6,661 bases of DNA from Nitrospirota bacterium (GTDB lineage Bacteria > Nitrospirota > Nitrospiria > Nitrospirales > Nitrospiraceae): contig JAIBHQ010000050.1 in NCBI GenBank assembly GCA_020028595.1, positions 1-6,661 on the forward strand. Direction: 5' to 3'. This document shows positions 1 to 4,056 of this stretch, in pieces. Numbering within the stretch: the first letter of the stretch is position 1; every line of letters starts with the position of its first letter. Made by a program: the position numbers and the translations under genes. The notes beneath the pieces are model-generated. The model saw only the letters and a list, made by a program, of their open reading frames with translations, was not told where the DNA came from and ran no database searches.

Positions 1-440
1 TTATGCAGCACGCCCTTCACCGACTTGGGATCGTCCGGATCGGCGTCATGGTTCTCGACGTGGAAATTCTTCATCTTGACCACCACGCCCGTGTACGGCT
101 GGAACTCGCAGAACTCGGCCACGACTTCGGTGCCCTTGAAGCCGTCGACGAACGCCTTGTCCTCGACGTCGGCCACTGCCACCACGGCGCCCTTGAGACC
201 ACCACCATTGACCTCGATGGTCTTCAGGATCCGCTTGTCGCCCTGGGAGAGTTCCTTTTTCGGAATCTTCGGGCAGAACTTCGGGTTGGGGAACTTGGCG
301 AAGGAGAAATCCTTCTCCTCGGCCTTACCGGCATAGGTCACCTTGCCTGAAATGGTCCCGCCGGCAAACGAGGTGAGGGGCATGGCGAGAAACGCCACCG
401 CCACCATAACAACGACAAACAATACACCCTGCTTCTTCAT
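1..440 (-). CDS. Exported cupredoxin-family protein, third paralog (3' end outside window)
   Basis: The reading frame starts at ATG 440-438 and runs open to the left edge, giving 146 complete residues. Residues 1-26 look like a signal peptide: MKK, a long hydrophobic run, then a likely cleavage after TSFA. The mature part opens with GGTISGKVTYAGK and continues through FPNPKFCPKI (Cys56), GGGLKGAVV and EFCEFQPY (Cys111). These match in order the GG-ISGKVT, FPDP-YCGRI, GGLKDVVV and DCRF-PF blocks of the two complete paralogs at 2030-3899, so it belongs to the same family although it is much more divergent. The last visible residues, VKGVLH, place His146 where the paralogs have their first type 1 copper ligand (VMHDIQ). 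The C-x2-H-x2-M ligands would lie off the window, so copper binding is inferred. A perfect Shine-Dalgarno lies 7 nt upstream and a promoter sits in the preceding gap, so it can be expressed separately from the operon before it. It could also be a related but copper-free exported protein. Confidence 0.85.
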   Translation of the reverse strand, partial: MKKQGVLFVVVMVAVAFLAMPLTSFAGGTISGKVTYAGKAEEKDFSFAKFPNPKFCPKIPKKELSQGDKRILKTIEVNGGGLKGAVVAVADVEDKAFVDGFKGTEVVAEFCEFQPYTGVVVKMKNFHVENHDADPDDPKSVKGVLH

Positions 441-447
441 GACACTG

Positions 448-454
448 CCTCCTT
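448..454 (-). promoter_or_regulatory. Strong Shine-Dalgarno of the partial cupredoxin gene
   Basis: On the minus strand this reads AAGGAGG, a full match to the anti-Shine-Dalgarno core, with 7 nt between it and ATG 440. It fixes the start of the partial gene. It is much stronger than the sites seen before the other genes in the window, which suggests this protein is made in large amounts. Confidence 0.85.
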
Positions 455-564
455 GTGAATGGATCGCGATAAACTGACCGACTATGGCTTTAGACCGCGT
501 TTCTCGAACCGTGTGGGTGACTCAACCTGTCGGCGGGCCGTCCTGCGCGGTTTGGAAACGGCTT

Positions 565-594
565 TTTATACTGCAACGCCGGGTGAGGTGTCAA
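565..594 (-). promoter_or_regulatory. Sigma70-type promoter for the partial cupredoxin gene
   Basis: On the minus strand a perfect -35 TTGACA (594-589) is followed after 18 bp by the -10 hexamer TATAAA (570-565). Transcription would begin near 558 and run towards the gene starting at 440, leaving a leader of about 118 nt. It lies in a true intergenic gap, just after the HEAT-repeat gene. No operator site was recognised, although an inverted repeat (581-609) overlaps the -35 region. Confidence 0.7.
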
Positions 595-609
595 GCACCC
601 TCTTCACCC
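581..609. other. Inverted repeat overlapping the -35 region
   Basis: The arms GGGTGA (581-586) and TCACCC (604-609) enclose a second pair, GGTG (587-590) and CACC (596-599), around a 5-nt loop. Four unpaired bases (600-603) lie on one side. The structure sits just past the stop codon of the HEAT-repeat gene and covers the -35 element of the next promoter. It has no T-run after it on the minus strand, so it is a poor intrinsic terminator. It may be a weak 3'-end stabiliser of the operon mRNA, a regulator-binding palindrome, or chance. Confidence 0.35.
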
Positions 610-614
610 CCCTG

Positions 615-2015
615 CTATCCCTCGTTCGGATCACCCTTGCCGGTTCCAGCCTTCCCATCCAACCAGCGGATCAGGGCACCGGCCGCCGTGGCCCGCACCG
701 CCTCGTCCTGGTCATGCAAGGCCTGTTTCAGAAGGCTGCCGGTCTGTTCGCTTTTAATGTGACCAAGCGCTCTGGCTGCCATCATTCTCGGCAGGGGCAA
801 GGGATCCTGGAGAAGAAGCTGCAACGTACCGATGGCGTCCTGAACGGATTTGCCCTGTGCTTTGACAAGCGATTTGGCCACGCGATCCCGCACGCGCGGA
901 CTATTATCATTCTTCAACTCGCGCACCACTCCTGCGACCTCATCATAGGGCACGCCGAACTCCAACAGCACCTCGACGGCATCCGCCCTGACCCCCGGGT
1001 TTTGATCGCTCAGGCTTTGTTTCAATGCAGGAAGCGCGTCGCGGTATTGCAATTTCCCAAGACTGATCACGGCGGCCCCGCGGACGACCGGGATCGGATC
1101 ATGTAACGCTTTCACAAGGGCCGGCCCGGATTTTTTTTCACCGAGATTTCCCAGGCCTGCCGCCGCCGCCGCCCTCACAGAGGGCTGCGAGTGACCCAAG
1201 GCAGTCTCCAAGGCCGTGAATGATTTCGCGTCTTTTAAGAGACCTAGCGTGCGAAGCGCGGCGCCGCTTTCCTCCGGATTGTTGGACTGCCCAGACTCGC
1301 GCAGGCGGGTCCATCCCTGCGGTTGATTGAGCAGAGCCAGCGCACCGGCAGCCGCCACTCGCACGGAAGGCTGCCCATCACCGAGATATTTCTCCGCCAC
1401 GGACACGATGGCAGGATCGCCCGTCCGTGCTAACCCTTTCAGCGCGTTGGCACGGACTTGTCCCGCAGGATCCTCCAGAGCTTGTTTTAACCGCGGCGAG
1501 CGCTGGCCCGCCTTCAGTTGCCCCAATCCCTCTACCACGAGCGCGCGTATCATTCCGGATCCGTCGCTCAACCCGTCTTCGAAATAAGGGACCGTCTCCT
1601 CGGAGTCGATTTCCTTGAGCGCGGTATACCCTGCGCCTCGCATCTGGTCCCGCATATCCTTGAGCAAGGGGATGATGAACCCGAATGACACCTCACGCAG
1701 CAACGGCCGGTCATCTGATTTTCCGGATGGCACAAGCGCGTCATATTCGGCCAGCGCGTCCAGCGGCTTGCCCGATTTCGCGAGGGCTTTGATCTTGAGC
1801 CGGCGGACATCGGGAGTAACCTTGCCGCCTTTCTCCAACGATTCGAGGAGTTGCAGCGCCTGGTCATACTGCTGCTTGTTAAAAGCGGCTTGCGCCTCCT
1901 TCAAACCGTCCGGCCCTGCTGGCTGTGCAGCTGACGCAGGGCCGCCGGGGACAAAGAAACCCCACGCGAGAGTCAGAAGGAGAAGCCGAGTTGGAAAGGA
2001 GTGAAGAAAGGTCAC
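615..2015 (-). CDS. Exported TPR/HEAT-repeat protein
   Basis: A 466-residue protein. Residues 1-30 resemble a signal peptide: an Arg at position 10, the hydrophobic run LLLLTLAWGFFV, then PASA-A as a likely cleavage site, so it should act in the periplasm or outside. Residues about 37-98 form a TPR-like helical pair (EAQAAFNKQQYDQALQLLE, then LDALAEYDAL). From about 130 to 455 the protein is a tandem array of roughly ten HEAT/PBS-lyase-type repeats, recognisable by recurring pieces such as PSVRVAAAGALALL, PSVRAAAAAGLGNLG, PVVRGAAVISLGKL, PGVRADAVEVLLEFG and EAVRATAAGALIRWL. Such solenoids bind other proteins and no catalytic motif is visible. The start is GTG (2015-2013), 14 bp after the stop of the preceding cupredoxin gene. 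It has no clear Shine-Dalgarno, so translation is probably coupled to that gene. No other usable start would keep the signal peptide. A scaffold or assembly role for the neighbouring copper proteins is inferred from position only. Confidence 0.88.
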   Translation of the reverse strand: MTFLHSFPTRLLLLTLAWGFFVPGGPASAAQPAGPDGLKEAQAAFNKQQYDQALQLLESLEKGGKVTPDVRRLKIKALAKSGKPLDALAEYDALVPSGKSDDRPLLREVSFGFIIPLLKDMRDQMRGAGYTALKEIDSEETVPYFEDGLSDGSGMIRALVVEGLGQLKAGQRSPRLKQALEDPAGQVRANALKGLARTGDPAIVSVAEKYLGDGQPSVRVAAAGALALLNQPQGWTRLRESGQSNNPEESGAALRTLGLLKDAKSFTALETALGHSQPSVRAAAAAGLGNLGEKKSGPALVKALHDPIPVVRGAAVISLGKLQYRDALPALKQSLSDQNPGVRADAVEVLLEFGVPYDEVAGVVRELKNDNSPRVRDRVAKSLVKAQGKSVQDAIGTLQLLLQDPLPLPRMMAARALGHIKSEQTGSLLKQALHDQDEAVRATAAGALIRWLDGKAGTGKGDPNEG

Positions 2016-2029
2016 GTGGTGGCGAATGA

Positions 2030-2959
2030 CTAATGCTGGAGCTGAACTAACGGCTCAATGTGCAGCGGATGGCCGAGCGCTTCCAGGCCGAACCGGGGAT
2101 TCTCCACGACCTGGTGGGAGGTGCGGCGTCCGGCCGGGGCTTTCATGGAAAAATGGACCTCGACCTTGCCGTCCGCTTTCACCACGACAATCTCCTCCGA
2201 CATGGTGCCGATATACGGATGCCACGCCACCATCCGATAGCTGCCGGGCGGCACATTCTCGATCGTGTACGAACCGGAGCCATCCGTGATCGCGTAATAG
2301 GGATTGGAGACCGCCAGCCCCCAGCTGAGCATATAGGCATGAAAGCCGCACTGCATGACGAACAGCTTGCGGCCTTTGTGCAGATTGACCGGCTCCAGCA
2401 TGGACGGACCGGGCATGTGCCGGTGCGTCGCATGGAGATCGCCGCGCTTGTGATGGGCATTCATCGGCAACGGCGAATTGAAGAGCACGCGCGGCCCCAA
2501 CTGCAGCGATGTCTCATAGGCCTGGATATCGTGCATGACCGGGTCCATGTTCACGACTTCCACCGCATGGCCGTTACGGACCACCGTGACGAAGGGCTGG
2601 AACCGGCAATCGCGGGCTTCGACGCGGGGCACCGACAGGTCGAAGGGCCGGCCCTTCTCGATACCCTCCAGCGAGACGACGACGTCTTTGAGTCCGCCCA
2701 TCTGATCGATCGAAAAATCGTGGAGCAGCCGCCAACCGCTGCCGTTGGAAATGCGCCCGCAGTATTCCGGATCGGGGAAGGTCACGAGGTTGAAACCTTG
2801 CGAGGTGGGCATCGGCTGTCCTTCGAGCGTCACCTTGCCGGTGACGGTGCCGCCGTGCTCGACTTCGACCACTTCGTAGGCTGACACGGGAGCAATCGCC
2901 GCCATGCTCAGCAGCGACAGAGCTCCGAACAATGCGGCACGATGTCGAGAAGCGGACAT
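2030..2959 (-). CDS. Exported cupredoxin with carboxypeptidase-regulatory-like segment (paralog A)
   Basis: A 309-residue protein from ATG 2959. Residues 1-27 are a signal peptide (MSASRHR, hydrophobic run, cleavage after PVSA). The mature protein begins with a beta-rich segment (GGTVTGKVTLEGQP). A complete type 1 copper ligand set follows: His143 in VMHDIQAYE, then Cys204, His207 and Met210 in MQCGFHAYM, the C-x2-H-x2-M loop typical of blue copper proteins. Residues about 219-272 (NPYYAITDGSGSYTIENVPPGSY and on) match the carboxypeptidase regulatory-like/transthyretin-type beta-sandwich. Cys67 and Cys118 are conserved in all three family members here and may form a disulfide. A His-rich loop (residues 169-181, NAHHKRGDLHATH) could hold a second metal. 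A longer frame reaches 3067, but it would overlap the upstream gene and bury the signal peptide, so ATG 2959 was chosen, 19 bp after the upstream stop. Its Shine-Dalgarno is weak. Likely a periplasmic electron carrier or copper-binding protein; the partner is unknown. Confidence 0.88.
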   Translation of the reverse strand: MSASRHRAALFGALSLLSMAAIAPVSAYEVVEVEHGGTVTGKVTLEGQPMPTSQGFNLVTFPDPEYCGRISNGSGWRLLHDFSIDQMGGLKDVVVSLEGIEKGRPFDLSVPRVEARDCRFQPFVTVVRNGHAVEVVNMDPVMHDIQAYETSLQLGPRVLFNSPLPMNAHHKRGDLHATHRHMPGPSMLEPVNLHKGRKLFVMQCGFHAYMLSWGLAVSNPYYAITDGSGSYTIENVPPGSYRMVAWHPYIGTMSEEIVVVKADGKVEVHFSMKAPAGRRTSHQVVENPRFGLEALGHPLHIEPLVQLQH

Positions 2960-2978
2960 GCGTGAGGATGCCTGATCG

Positions 2979-3899
2979 TCAGGGCTTTTGCAACTCAAGG
3001 GTCGGACGGATATCCACGGTCCTGCCCAACGACTCCGGGCCGTAGTGGGGATTCTCCATGATCTCATGCACGCTGCGCCGGCCGGTGGGCGTCTTGAAAG
3101 CGAACGCTGCGATCGCGGTGCCTTTTGCCTTCACAATAATCTTCTGCTCCTGCATGGTTTGGACCTGCGAATGCCAGGCGACCAATGTGTACTCGCCAGG
3201 TGGCACATCGGGGATTGAGAACGTCCCGTCTTTTGCCGTCACCGCGTAATAGGGATTGTCGATCGCCATCCCCCAGCTTTCCATGTAGGCATGAAACCCG
3301 CACTGCATCACGAAGATGCGGCGTCCCTTGGTCATGTGGATCGGTTGCGTCACCGGCTCGCCGGCCAGATGCTCGTGGCTGTCTGCGCTGACCTCGCGGC
3401 GGTGGTGGGCATTCATCGGCAGCGGCGTATTGAAGAGCACGCGCGGGCCGAGGTGCGACGTCTCATAGGCCTGGATGTCGTGCATGACCGGATCCATGTT
3501 CATCACCACGACGTCGCTCCGATCCTTGACGATCGTCATGAACGGCAGAAACCGGCAGTCGCGGGCTTCGATCGTCGGTGGAGAAAACGCAAAGGACTTG
3601 CCGCGTTGGACCTCTGCCAGGAACACCACGACATCCTTCAACCCGCCGTCCGGCGCAATCTCAAATTCATCCAGCACGCGCCAGCCGGTGCCGGTCGAGA
3701 TCCGCCCGCAATAGACCGGGTCCGGGAACGTGATGAGATTGAATCCCTTGGCGACCGGCTTGCCGCCGGTGATCGTCACCTTGCCGGAAATGATCCCGCC
3801 GTCGGACACGGTGATTTCTTCGTAGGCCCGTGCCGGCGCAGAACACACCAGCATCATGGCCACCGCCAGTACCGCTCCGATCGTGGTTCTTCCATTCAT
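2979..3899 (-). CDS. Exported cupredoxin with carboxypeptidase-regulatory-like segment (paralog B)
   Basis: A 306-residue protein from ATG 3899. Residues 1-25 form a signal peptide (MNGRTT, hydrophobic run, APARA before the cleavage). Cys19 inside it does not fit a lipobox. The layout equals that of its downstream neighbour: N-terminal beta segment (GGIISGKVTITGGKP), conserved Cys64 and Cys115, then the type 1 copper ligands His140 (VMHDIQAYE), Cys200, His203 and Met206 (MQCGFHAYM). The regulatory-like beta domain follows at about residues 215-270 (NPYYAVTAKDGTFSIPDVPPGEY). More than half of the residues are identical to paralog A by eye, and VMHDIQAYETS and PLPMNAHH are unchanged, so the pair arose by tandem duplication. 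The frame stays open upstream to 3980, but that extension lies inside a palindromic repeat and precedes the signal peptide. ATG 3899 has AGAGG 8 nt upstream. It is the first gene of the three-gene run. No convincing promoter was found before it. Confidence 0.88.
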   Translation of the reverse strand: MNGRTTIGAVLAVAMMLVCSAPARAYEEITVSDGGIISGKVTITGGKPVAKGFNLITFPDPVYCGRISTGTGWRVLDEFEIAPDGGLKDVVVFLAEVQRGKSFAFSPPTIEARDCRFLPFMTIVKDRSDVVVMNMDPVMHDIQAYETSHLGPRVLFNTPLPMNAHHRREVSADSHEHLAGEPVTQPIHMTKGRRIFVMQCGFHAYMESWGMAIDNPYYAVTAKDGTFSIPDVPPGEYTLVAWHSQVQTMQEQKIIVKAKGTAIAAFAFKTPTGRRSVHEIMENPHYGPESLGRTVDIRPTLELQKP

Positions 3900-3920
3900 A
3901 TTTCCAGCCTCTTCCACATG

Positions 3921-3989
3921 AAGTCCTGAGCGATGAGTCTTGAGTGCTGAGACCGGTCCTCGGAACTCAGCACTTTGCACTCAGCACTT
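3921..3989. repeat. 69-bp imperfect palindrome built of TGCTGAG-type units (REP/MITE-like)
   Basis: The two halves, centred on ACCGGT (3952-3957), are imperfect reverse complements of each other: about 22 of the outer 31 positions pair by eye. The core match is AGTGCTGAG (3943-3951) against CTCAGCACT (3966-3974). The right half also holds an exact 11-bp direct repeat, actcagcactt, at 3965-3975 and 3979-3989. The element is intergenic, between the MCO terminator and the cupredoxin start, in the 5' leader of paralog B. It has the look of a dispersed extragenic repeat. Whether other copies exist cannot be tested from one window. Confidence 0.6.
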
Positions 3990-3994
3990 AACAA

Positions 3995-4020
3995 AAGGGG
4001 GAGCCTTGCGGCTCCCCCTT
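3995..4020 (-). terminator. Rho-independent terminator after the multicopper oxidase gene
   Basis: A perfect 11-bp stem (AAGGGGGAGCC, 3995-4005, with GGCTCCCCCTT, 4010-4020) closes a 4-nt loop at 4006-4009. Read on the minus strand the stem is followed by TTTTGTT, a usable U-tract. In the plus direction the run after the stem is only TTAATG, so it should work mainly for the minus-strand transcript. It lies 36 bp past the MCO stop codon and separates the MCO from the cupredoxin operon, though readthrough is possible. Confidence 0.88.
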
Positions 4021-4056
4021 AATGCTACAGCACAGCACTGAACCAGGTCAGCCGTC

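Noticed and set aside
581..609. Hairpin after the HEAT-repeat gene as a Rho-independent terminator
   Set aside because: The stem is interrupted by four unpaired bases and is not followed by a T-run on the minus strand. It also overlaps a promoter.
459..1106. Plus-strand open frame of 215 codons starting in the intergenic gap
   Set aside because: Most of it is antisense to the HEAT-repeat gene, it has no family motif or good ribosome site, and its start lies in the leader of a minus-strand gene.
2060..2884. Plus-strand open frame of 274 codons, with a similar one at 3291-3929
   Set aside because: The two look alike only because they are antisense to the paralogous cupredoxin genes, whose signal peptides and copper ligands show the true frame.
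2960..3067. Longer N-terminus for paralog A (start at 3067)
   Set aside because: The 36 extra residues overlap the end of paralog B and would put an Arg/Ser-rich stretch before the signal peptide. ATG 2959 gives a clean signal sequence.
3900..3980. Longer N-terminus for paralog B (start at 3980)
   Set aside because: The extension is encoded by the palindromic repeat and would bury the signal peptide. ATG 3899 has a ribosome site at suitable distance.
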